Source of the DNA: Clostridia bacterium
Lineage (GTDB): Bacteria > Bacillota > Clostridia > Christensenellales > UBA1242
Assembly: GCA_900768425.1 (NCBI GenBank)
Contig: CAAGCR010000032.1
Span: 1-8,862, forward strand
Reading direction: 5' to 3'
Length of the DNA: 8,862 nt
Shown here: piece by piece, positions 1-5,262 of the stretch
How the letters are laid out: every line of letters begins with the position of its first letter
How positions within the stretch are numbered: the stretch's first letter is position 1
Made by a program: the position numbers and the translations under genes
Notes under the pieces: generated by a model
What the model saw: the letters and a program-made list of their open reading frames with translations, nothing else
Told to the model about the DNA's origin: nothing
The model's database searches: none

Positions 1-1
1 T

Positions 2-199
2 ACATCTGGTGTTGCAGAAAAATCTCACGTTTTGCAAGCAATGAGAGTTCCAGAAGAGTATTTAAAAGGTTCAATTAGATTTTCTTTCGGTAAAAACATA
101 TCAAAAGAAGACATTGATTACACAATAGAAAAATTGTGTGAGATTGTTGCTAAACTTCGCTCTATTAGTTCAGCTACTAAAACAGGGAGGGCAAAATAA
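2..199 (+). CDS. iscS: Cysteine desulfurase (NifS/IscS family), C-terminal part
   Basis: Partial gene running in from the left edge; the frame opens at base 2 and 65 codons plus TAA are visible. Cysteine desulfurases are PLP enzymes that take sulfur from L-cysteine as a persulfide and hand it to Fe-S scaffolds. The visible residues begin TSGVAEKSHVLQAM, which matches the stretch just after the catalytic-cysteine loop of the family, followed by EEYLKGSIRFSFGKN (usual form GSIRFSLG) and a final amphipathic helix IDYTIEKLCEIVAKLR. The catalytic Cys and the PLP Lys lie outside the window. The stop codon overlaps the start of the next gene by one base (TAATG), so the two are translationally coupled, and that partner is a scaffold, which supports the assignment. 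The short polar tail SSATKTGRAK is unremarkable. The choice between iscS and nifS as a name is arbitrary. Confidence 0.9.
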   Translation, partial: TSGVAEKSHVLQAMRVPEEYLKGSIRFSFGKNISKEDIDYTIEKLCEIVAKLRSISSATKTGRAK

Positions 200-714
200 T
201 GTATAGTGAAAAATTTTTAGAAATATTTAAAAACCCAATCAATGCAGGTGGTTTGCAAGGTGCGAATGGTGTAGGTAAGTATGTTGACCCATCTTGCGGT
301 GATTCTATTAAAATATATTTAAAAATAGATGAAAACAAAACCATCATAGATGCTCATTTTAAAGCATTAGGTGGCACAGCAACAATAGTTGCAGGCAGTG
401 CAATGTGTAGTTGTTTGCTAGATTGCACCATTGAAGAAGCATTAAATATTGATGAAGAAAGACTTTGTGAGGTAACAGGAACATTTCCAGCGGATAAAAC
501 CTATGCAATAGATTTTGCTAAAAAGGCTTTAATAAATGCTATTGAAAATTACAAAAACAATTTAGAAAAGGAATTAAAGAAAAATCCTAACAAAAAAGTT
601 GTTAAAGAAGAAAAACCAGTAAAAACTGAAAAGCCAGAAGTTACACCATTAGTCGCAGACCGCAGAAATGTAAGTGCTGCAAAAGCAAAATTTGATGAAA
701 TGTTTAATCTTTAA
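199..714 (+). CDS. iscU: IscU/NifU-type Fe-S scaffold with missing canonical cysteines
   Basis: 171 residues; IscU-fold proteins assemble Fe-S clusters with sulfur from cysteine desulfurase. The fold is seen from the N-terminal FKNPINAGGL (family form NPRNVGSL), the first ligand loop DPSCGD (Cys33, residues 30-35), and the FKALGGTATIVAGS block (54-67), equivalent to the family FKTFGCGSAIASS. The second canonical Cys is Gly59 here. The third (in the family's LHCS segment) is replaced around Tyr102, and the LPPVK chaperone-binding motif is absent. Non-standard cysteines occur at 70, 72, 76 and 90. Residues about 120-152 are a Lys/Glu/Pro-rich linker, ending in a short helix-like tail (KAKFDEMF). 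A strong ribosome site AGGGAGGG (185-192) lies inside the upstream gene's end and fixes the start. Role inferred: scaffold or sulfur/iron-transfer partner of the upstream desulfurase. Whether it still builds a cluster in the usual way is open. Confidence 0.85.
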   Translation: MYSEKFLEIFKNPINAGGLQGANGVGKYVDPSCGDSIKIYLKIDENKTIIDAHFKALGGTATIVAGSAMCSCLLDCTIEEALNIDEERLCEVTGTFPADKTYAIDFAKKALINAIENYKNNLEKELKKNPNKKVVKEEKPVKTEKPEVTPLVADRRNVSAAKAKFDEMFNL

Positions 715-764
715 ATGAATAATTTTACTCTCTTTGCACAATCTATGTGTAGGAGGGTATTTTT

Positions 765-908
765 ATGAAAGAAGGCTTAATTTGCGGTATGGTAATTGGT
801 TTGATGGCTGGTGCTTTGCTATATAAACATAATCCCCAAGCAAAGGACATAGTAAACCAAACAGAACAAGCCGTAAAAAAAGAATTAAAAAATATTGCTT
901 CTAAATAA
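765..908 (+). CDS. Small single-span membrane protein, 47 residues
   Basis: A short gene with an excellent ribosome site, AGGAGGG at 751-757, eight bases before the ATG. The product begins MKEGLICGMVIGLMAGALLY, a glycine-rich membrane segment (about residues 4-20, GxxxG-like spacing), then continues as a basic amphipathic helix (residues 21-47, NPQAKDIVNQTEQAVKKELKN). This layout resembles YtxH/YtxH-like small envelope proteins of Bacillota, whose function is poorly known; the resemblance is one of architecture only. It sits 50 bases after the scaffold gene and before a strong terminator, so it is probably the last gene of the Fe-S operon. It could also have a separate role and merely be co-transcribed. 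I do not assign a function. Confidence 0.75.
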   Translation: MKEGLICGMVIGLMAGALLYKHNPQAKDIVNQTEQAVKKELKNIASK

Positions 909-944
909 TTATAGTCACTGTTTAAATATTTTATCAGTGCTGAG

Positions 945-990
945 AATAAGGCAGAATTTTGTGTTTATAATCAATTCTGCCTTATTTTTT
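945..990 (+). terminator. Intrinsic terminator of the iscS-iscU operon
   Basis: A perfect 14-bp stem (945-958 with 973-986, core AAGGCAGAATT/AATTCTGCCTT) with a 14-base loop, running into a T-tract (985-990). It lies 36 bases after the 47-codon gene and ends the Fe-S unit. The A-rich 5' arm would also allow termination on the other strand. A smaller CACTG/CAGTG hairpin (916-920/935-939) precedes it. Confidence 0.9.
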
Positions 991-1130
991 CCTTTTTTAG
1001 CAATATAGTATTAATTTTTATTTTATCTTTTCTTATTTTTATATACTGAACTAAAAAACAATTCTAGGCTTTTTATCTATAAATTCAGTAATGAAAATAA
1101 AGCATACTTTAAGGAAAAGCGAATATTTTT

Positions 1131-1159
1131 TAATAATACAAAGTAAATTGTCATATTCT
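1131..1159 (+). promoter_or_regulatory. Possible sigma-E-like promoter before the spoIVFB pair
   Basis: TAATAAT (1131-1137) fits the sigma-E -35 consensus KMATATT at 6 of 7 positions. CATATTCT (1152-1159) keeps the CATA and final T of the -10 consensus CATACAHT, and the spacer is exactly 14 bases. The consensus is established for Bacillus sigma-E; the match here is by eye in AT-rich DNA, where chance matches are common. A second -35-like GAATATT (1121-1127) is a full match but is badly spaced for this -10. Transcription would start at about 1165-1167, on or next to the ATG of the next gene. The rest of 991-1164 shows no gene and no clear structure. Confidence 0.35.
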
Positions 1160-1164
1160 ACAAT

Positions 1165-1359
1165 ATGGTAAAAGATGATTCTTTGTTTAATGTAAAAGTA
1201 AACTGCGTAAATTCAACAAATTTGTACAATGTAAGGTTTAAGCATAGATATAACAAACACCGATTAAAAACAAGCATTTTTGATAGTTTTTTAGTCTGTA
1301 TAGCGCTTACAGGCGTGTTTTTTGTCGCATATTTTGCTTACAATGTTTTGGTGTTGTAA
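1165..1359 (+). CDS. Small membrane protein upstream of SpoIVFB-like protease
   Basis: 64 residues: a basic, polar N-terminal half (about 1-36, with the cluster RFKHRYNKHRLK) and one C-terminal membrane helix (about 39-63, FDSFLVCIALTGVFFVAYFAYNVLVL truncated to its core SFLVCIALTGVFFVAYFAY). The stop (TAA 1357-1359) is one base from the ATG of the M50 protease gene, so the two are tightly coupled. In Bacillus, SpoIVFB is preceded by SpoIVFA, a membrane protein with a basic cytosolic N-terminus, one span and an external LytM/M23 domain. This product has the first two parts and no room for the third. A reduced SpoIVFA-like partner is therefore my inference from position and topology, not from sequence similarity. 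No Shine-Dalgarno precedes the ATG, so the start is uncertain, or the mRNA may be leaderless. Confidence 0.55.
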   Translation: MVKDDSLFNVKVNCVNSTNLYNVRFKHRYNKHRLKTSIFDSFLVCIALTGVFFVAYFAYNVLVL

Positions 1360-1360
1360 T

Positions 1361-2221
1361 ATGAGGAAAATATCAAAAAAAATTAGGTTTAACTGGCTGT
1401 TTTTACTACTAATAATAGGCATATTACTTTTTGATAACTTTAAGAATTTTATCATATATTTTTTAGTTGTGGGCTTGCACGAACTTGCTCATTTTATTGT
1501 GGCAAAAAAACTGGGTTATAAACTTAACAAGTTTTACATAATGCCTTATGGTGTATGTCTTAATTATGAAAATATAGTTTTTCAGGGCAATGATGAATTC
1601 TTTATTGCTCTTGCCGGACCTTTATTTAATTATCTTCTTTGTGTTATATGCCTAGCAATTTGGTGGCTTTTCCCTATAACATATTACTATTTAGATTATT
1701 TTTGTTTTTGTAATTTGCTTTTAGCAACATTTAATATTTTGCCATGTTTTCCGTTAGATGGTGGCAGAGTAGCGGTCTGTCTTTTATCAAAAATTACCGA
1801 TAGAGAAAAGGCTATAAAAATTACTATAATCTTTAATTATGCGTTAAGTTTAATATTGACAATTCTGTTTATCATCTCGCTATTTAAAAGCATCAATTAT
1901 AGTTATATGTTTATTGCCATATTTTTGTTTTCAGGTTGTATTAACCCTAAAAAGTACTCTCAATATGAGTACTTGTCATTAAAGATTAACAAAAATAAGA
2001 TATATAATAAGGGTTGTTCGGTCAAAATAATGGCTTTTAGTAGTAATGTGTCTTTGTATAAAATTATGGCAAAGTTTACGCACTATAAATATAACATTGT
2101 CTATATTATAATGCCCAATGGAGCTGTTAAAGTGCTATCCGAAAACAATATCAACAACTTGGCTTTAAAGTATTCGCCAGCACTAAGTTTAGATGAAATA
2201 ATTACTTTAAGTTGCTATTAA
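1361..2221 (+). CDS. spoIVFB: SpoIVFB-like site-2 (M50) intramembrane metalloprotease
   Basis: 286 residues from the ATG at 1361; an upstream TTG at 1322 in frame is not used here because it lies inside the preceding gene and has no ribosome site. M50 proteases cut substrates within the membrane; SpoIVFB activates pro-sigma-K in the mother cell. Visible marks: the zinc motif HELAH (40-44), the conserved AGPLFN (85-90), and the second catalytic motif NILPCFPLDGGR (125-136, pattern NxxPxxPLDGG) carrying the metal-ligand Asp133. Hydrophobic segments lie at about 12-37, 80-104, 106-127, 149-172 and 177-193. The last 80 residues are soluble and could be a short or degenerate CBS-type domain (NIVYIIMPNGAVKVLSE), as in SpoIVFB. 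Start is coupled to the preceding small gene. Co-occurrence with spoIVA in this window fits a sporulation role; other M50 roles remain possible. Confidence 0.85.
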   Translation: MRKISKKIRFNWLFLLLIIGILLFDNFKNFIIYFLVVGLHELAHFIVAKKLGYKLNKFYIMPYGVCLNYENIVFQGNDEFFIALAGPLFNYLLCVICLAIWWLFPITYYYLDYFCFCNLLLATFNILPCFPLDGGRVAVCLLSKITDREKAIKITIIFNYALSLILTILFIISLFKSINYSYMFIAIFLFSGCINPKKYSQYEYLSLKINKNKIYNKGCSVKIMAFSSNVSLYKIMAKFTHYKYNIVYIIMPNGAVKVLSENNINNLALKYSPALSLDEIITLSCY

Positions 2222-2259
2222 TTTTGTATTAAATTAATACATATACACAAACTAAAACT

Positions 2260-2763
2260 ATGAAACAGACATTAAAGTATATTTATAGTGTTGTGTATGA
2301 GAATTTGAAGTTTGCGGAAGCAAAACATACAATAGTGCTAACATTGGCAGGTGCAGTACTAGCATTTGCAACAACATTCTTTTCCGAGAGTTTAGTCCAG
2401 AATATGTTTGCCATAGCAAGCATAATTTTTTCACTAATTGCAATATTTTATAGCATTGTAGCACTCGCTGCCAGAAATGTAAGACTAAAATCTAAAAACA
2501 ATCATCCTAAGGCAAATTTAATTTATTATAAAGATATAATGCATTTTGGCGAAAAAGAATATATTGATGCAATAAAAAAGGAATACGAGTTTACAAACAT
2601 ATATAAACCAGATAATATGGATTATGACCTAGCAAAACAAATAATAATTGTGTCAAAGTTGGCATTTATAAAATATCTATATTTTAACTTTGCAATAGTG
2701 TTTTTGTTTTTTAGTGTTATTTGCCTAATTATAACCGTTTTAATTAGGGGACAAATATGGTAG
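2260..2763 (+). CDS. PycTM (Pycsar effector)-like membrane protein
   Basis: 167 residues. Predicted layout: N-terminal helix with KFAEAKHTIVLTLAGAVLAF (17-36), a second span (about 47-71), a soluble middle with NLIYYKDI (86-93) and a Glu/Lys-rich region, then DLAKQIIIVSKLAFIKYLYF leading into a third span (about 141-163). The order (ADxKA-like motif at the first helix, NLxxxxDI, then a QIxxLSxIxxxKYxxL-like helix before the last span) is how I recall the Pycsar effector family PF18967/DUF5706, which disrupts the inner membrane when its cyclic nucleotide is made during phage infection. No cyclase gene is adjacent, so if the family is right this is an orphan or has another trigger. There is no ribosome site; a CATATACA element lies at 2240-2247, so a very short leader is possible. 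It overlaps the next gene by 7 bases. Family assignment is by motif memory only. Confidence 0.55.
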   Translation: MKQTLKYIYSVVYENLKFAEAKHTIVLTLAGAVLAFATTFFSESLVQNMFAIASIIFSLIAIFYSIVALAARNVRLKSKNNHPKANLIYYKDIMHFGEKEYIDAIKKEYEFTNIYKPDNMDYDLAKQIIIVSKLAFIKYLYFNFAIVFLFFSVICLIITVLIRGQIW

Positions 2764-3104
2764 AGCAATTTATCTTTTGGCTTTTAGGCATTATAGAAGA
2801 TGACCCTTTACCAGATGAAGTTGAGTGTATTCTATTTAACACACGAATAAATGGTAACTATAAATATATTGAACTAAAAGGATATGAAAAAGAGCCGAAT
2901 ATAAACGCAGTTGCTTTTTATCCATTAGAAGCACAGTTTTTTTATAGTTTTACTCTTGCCAAGATGCAAAATGAAAATTTTGTTTATAATGCCAAATATA
3001 TAATAAACGAAGCATTTTCAAATAAAGAATTAAAATATATTTTCAAAAAATGTAAAATATATTTTAAATATTCAAATAATACTAATTATTTATTTACAGT
3101 TTAA
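2757..3104 (+). CDS. Unrecognised 115-residue protein coupled to PycTM-like gene
   Basis: I do not recognise this family. The ATG lies inside the end of the preceding gene (overlap 2757-2763), with a weak ribosome site AGGGGA at 2746-2751, so translation is coupled and a shared function is likely. The product opens with a hydrophobic stretch (FIFWLLGIIE, residues 5-14) too short for a confident membrane span, followed by an acidic DDPLPDE turn. Next come alternating beta-like segments (VECILFNTRIN, YKYIELKGYE, INAVAFYPLEAQFFYSFTLAK) and a mixed Lys/Phe/Tyr-rich C-terminal half containing KYIINEAFSNKELKYIF. No catalytic motif is visible. Very AT-rich with many AAA/AAT/ATA codons, like its neighbours. 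It could be a regulator, sensor or immunity-type partner of the membrane protein, but nothing in the sequence proves that. Confidence 0.7.
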   Translation: MVEQFIFWLLGIIEDDPLPDEVECILFNTRINGNYKYIELKGYEKEPNINAVAFYPLEAQFFYSFTLAKMQNENFVYNAKYIINEAFSNKELKYIFKKCKIYFKYSNNTNYLFTV

Positions 3105-3157
3105 GCAAATAAACAAAAATACTGAATAATTTTAACATAAATATTTAAAATATAATT

Positions 3158-3715
3158 ATGAAAATAATTAAAAAAATCGGATTGTTTTTATCGTCGTTTG
3201 TACCACTGTTTTTGCTTTTAATTACAAAGGAAATTGTAGAAATAATCAATAAAAATTGGTCGTTAAATTTTTTGAATAGTTTTCTATTAATTATTTTATT
3301 AACAATGCTTTTTATTGGTATATATTTTTTATATAAAATAATAAATGAAGTTAAAGAATATAAGCCCGAAAAGATAAAAATAATAAATAAAACAAACTCA
3401 ACCGACCAACATTTTTTAGGATATTTTTCTTTGTTCGTTTTATTTGCCATAAGTTATGATATAGAAATGTATAGTATGGCAATTATTTTTATAATGGTGC
3501 TCACAATGATAGCAATAGTGTATATTAAAAACGATATGTATTTTATAAACCCATTACTAAATATAATAGGTTATAGTTATTATAAAATTGAATATATAAA
3601 CCAAAATGGAGAAACAAAATCTGCACAAGCATTTTATAAAGGCATTTTAGAAATTAACACAGAGTACGAGTTATGTACAAAATATTTTAGTTTATTTTTT
3701 TTGAAAAAGCCTTAA
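3158..3715 (+). CDS. Four-span membrane protein, possibly KwaA-like
   Basis: 185 residues with about four membrane helices (roughly 5-24, 39-63, 87-104 and 106-124) and a soluble C-terminal tail (125-185). The tail begins KNDMYFINPLLNIIGYSYYKIEY and carries NGETKSAQAFYKG. A four-helix bundle followed by an NP-L-x-x-x-GY-x-x-Y segment resembles what I remember of KwaA, the membrane component of the Kiwa anti-phage system. This is weak recall, not a search result. Kiwa requires KwaB (DUF4868), and the small gene before it is too short and does not look like KwaB. There is no ribosome site; a TATAAT (3151-3156) ends one base before the ATG, too close for the usual start-site spacing. It stands 53 bases after the previous gene without a terminator between, so co-transcription is possible. 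Otherwise of unknown function. Confidence 0.65.
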   Translation: MKIIKKIGLFLSSFVPLFLLLITKEIVEIINKNWSLNFLNSFLLIILLTMLFIGIYFLYKIINEVKEYKPEKIKIINKTNSTDQHFLGYFSLFVLFAISYDIEMYSMAIIFIMVLTMIAIVYIKNDMYFINPLLNIIGYSYYKIEYINQNGETKSAQAFYKGILEINTEYELCTKYFSLFFLKKP

Positions 3716-3720
3716 ATTAT

Positions 3721-3749
3721 TTGTCTTTTTTATGCAGATTTTGTAGTAT
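3721..3749 (+). promoter_or_regulatory. Sigma-A-like promoter giving a leaderless signal peptidase mRNA
   Basis: TTGTCT (3721-3726) and TAGTAT (3744-3749) are separated by exactly 17 bases. Six bases follow before the ATG at 3756, so the normal start point, about 7 bases after the -10, falls on the A of the ATG. There is no Shine-Dalgarno upstream of this ATG, which fits a leaderless transcript. The -35 matches TTGACA at 4 of 6 and the -10 matches TATAAT at 4 of 6, so the call is moderate. Confidence 0.4.
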
Positions 3750-3755
3750 ATATGT

Positions 3756-5054
3756 ATGTCTAAAAGTCCGGAAAAACAACAAAAGTCTTTTTATTACATC
3801 TTGGGAAAGATAGGTGATATTTTATTATGGCCTATTTTAGTAATATCACTTTTCTCAAGTTTTTTTATGCTGGTACAAAAAAAACAAAATAAAGTAACCT
3901 CATTTTTCGGCTATTCTTTTGTCAATGTTTTGTCAGGTAGTATGGTTAATGAAGGCTTTAAAATAGGTGACACAGTTCTTACTAAACGCCAAAACGAAAG
4001 AGATGTAAACTTAGGCGACATAATAGCCTTTTATTATTCATCTGACACTAAGTCACCATCAGCATTAACACTTGTTGTTGAATTTAGAGATTATAAATAC
4101 CCAATAGATACATCAGAAGATAACATCAACAATACTGGCGTAAACATAGATGAAATACCAAAAATAAATGATAAAAGTGCAGAGTATTTAAAAAAAGCAC
4201 AAGAAAATAAAGCCAAAGTATATTTTCATAGAGTTGTTGCAATATATATTGATAGCGAAGGTAATCTTTTTTTTAAAACAAAAGGCTCAAACAACGGCAC
4301 AGCCGACACCTATTTAACACGCGGTGATTTAGTTGTTGGAAAATATGTCACAACCCCAATTTTTGTTAGGCGAGCAGTGTCTTTTTGCGCAAGTCCATTA
4401 GGAATGATAATTTTAGTATGCTTTCCATTAAGTATGTTAGTTTTAATGCAATGTCTTAGTCTAATTGATCAAATATCAGTCATAGCACTAGAAAAAAAGT
4501 TAATATCTGGCGAATTGTCTTATAAAGATGAAGAAATCAAAAAGAGTTTAAAAGGCAACCAAATAGAACTATATAATAAGGTATACTATTATTACATCAC
4601 CCCAGATGACCAAAAAGAAGAAGTAAAACAATACTTGTGGGGCGATATATTAAATATGCCTGTTCTTAACGATAAACAAAGAATTGAACTAGCATTATTA
4701 AATAACTCTTTATTCAAATTACAAAAATCAGACCTTGCATACTGGAATGAATGGATAGAGAATACCAAAGGCTCAGACAAAAAAAAGTTGGTTATGTATA
4801 AAAACCAACTATTCAAGAATAAACTCTTAGGCGAAAATATCAACAAAGAGATTTGTAATAAAACACCAAACGAAAATGATAACTTAAACGAGCAAAATGC
4901 TGAGCCAAAAGTAATAGTTGATGAAAAAGAATCATCTTCAACTCAACCAGAAAATGTGGCAAAACAAGAATTTAACGACTCAGGCAAAAATATAGAAGCC
5001 AAAAAACAGGGTTTGCCAAAAACAAAAAAACAAATGCCACCTAAAAAGAAGTAA
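3756..5054 (+). CDS. SipW/archaeal-type signal peptidase I homologue with long tail
   Basis: 432 residues, far longer than SipW-type enzymes (about 190). S26B signal peptidases remove signal peptides at the outer membrane face using Ser and His instead of the Ser-Lys pair. Order of parts: N-terminal span (about 22-40); the SGSM motif with Ser62; IGDTV (70-74) and LGDIIAFYY (86-94); an inserted polar segment (about 97-153); FHRVVAIY with His158; FKTKGSNNGTADTY (173-186); VVGKYV; a C-terminal span (about 211-237). Family members normally have an Asp in KGDxN, where this protein has Ser178; the downstream Asp184 is kept. Residues 240-432 form a cytoplasmic, highly charged tail ending in a Lys/Pro-rich patch (KTKKQMPPKKK). 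No camelysin/TasA-like substrate gene is adjacent. It could be an active peptidase using Asp184, a weakened one, or a divergent relative with another target. A terminator follows. Confidence 0.8.
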   Translation: MSKSPEKQQKSFYYILGKIGDILLWPILVISLFSSFFMLVQKKQNKVTSFFGYSFVNVLSGSMVNEGFKIGDTVLTKRQNERDVNLGDIIAFYYSSDTKSPSALTLVVEFRDYKYPIDTSEDNINNTGVNIDEIPKINDKSAEYLKKAQENKAKVYFHRVVAIYIDSEGNLFFKTKGSNNGTADTYLTRGDLVVGKYVTTPIFVRRAVSFCASPLGMIILVCFPLSMLVLMQCLSLIDQISVIALEKKLISGELSYKDEEIKKSLKGNQIELYNKVYYYYITPDDQKEEVKQYLWGDILNMPVLNDKQRIELALLNNSLFKLQKSDLAYWNEWIENTKGSDKKKLVMYKNQLFKNKLLGENINKEICNKTPNENDNLNEQNAEPKVIVDEKESSSTQPENVAKQEFNDSGKNIEAKKQGLPKTKKQMPPKKK

Positions 5055-5101
5055 ATTCTAATTAAACATTTATGAAACACTCTTAATATTTTCAACAAAA
5101 T

Positions 5102-5137
5102 AGCAAAATTGTGTATATAATGCAATTTTGCTTTTTT
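5102..5137 (+). terminator. Intrinsic terminator after the signal peptidase gene
   Basis: Ten-base perfect stem AGCAAAATTG/CAATTTTGCT (5102-5111 with 5123-5132), an 11-base loop, and a run of six T (5132-5137). It ends the transcript of the signal peptidase homologue 48 bases after its stop. Its loop region closely resembles that of the terminator at 945-990. Confidence 0.88.
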
Positions 5138-5171
5138 AACTCTTTTTTACATTCTAGTAAATTTTTATAAT

Positions 5172-5198
5172 GCCAGTAAAAACTAAGTTGGCTTTTTT
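5172..5198 (+). terminator. Weak second hairpin with U-tract
   Basis: GCCAGT (5172-5177) can pair with GTTGGC (5187-5192) using two G-U wobbles, with a 9-base loop, followed by TTTTTT (5193-5198). It may be a backup terminator insulating spoIVA, or chance in AT-rich DNA. Confidence 0.35.
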
Positions 5199-5209
5199 AT
5201 TATAAGTAG

Positions 5210-5238
5210 TAATATATTCTAATTTTTTATCATAGTAT
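5210..5238 (+). promoter_or_regulatory. Sigma-E-like promoter of spoIVA
   Basis: TAATATA (5210-5216) matches the sigma-E -35 consensus KMATATT at 6 of 7, followed by a 14-base spacer and CATAGTAT (5231-5238), which keeps CATA and the last T of CATACAHT. Transcription would start near 5245, leaving a leader of about 18 bases that contains the GGAGG ribosome site (5254-5258). spoIVA is a known sigma-E gene in Bacillus, so position and gene support the call. Confidence 0.6.
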
Positions 5239-5262
5239 ATAACAATCTTATTTGGAGGTTGT

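Noticed and set aside
1322..1360. Longer start of the M50 protease gene from a TTG at 1322
   Set aside because: It lies inside the coding end of the preceding small gene, has no ribosome site, and adds residues out of keeping with the family; the ATG at 1361 directly after the TAA of that gene is preferred.
2258..2464. Antisense 68-codon frame opposite the PycTM-like gene
   Set aside because: No ribosome site, and it overlaps a gene with clear domain structure on the + strand.
3145..3450. Antisense open frame opposite the four-span protein gene
   Set aside because: Shadow of a very AT-rich coding gene; its hydrophobic look follows from the complementary codons, and no ribosome site or family motif is present.
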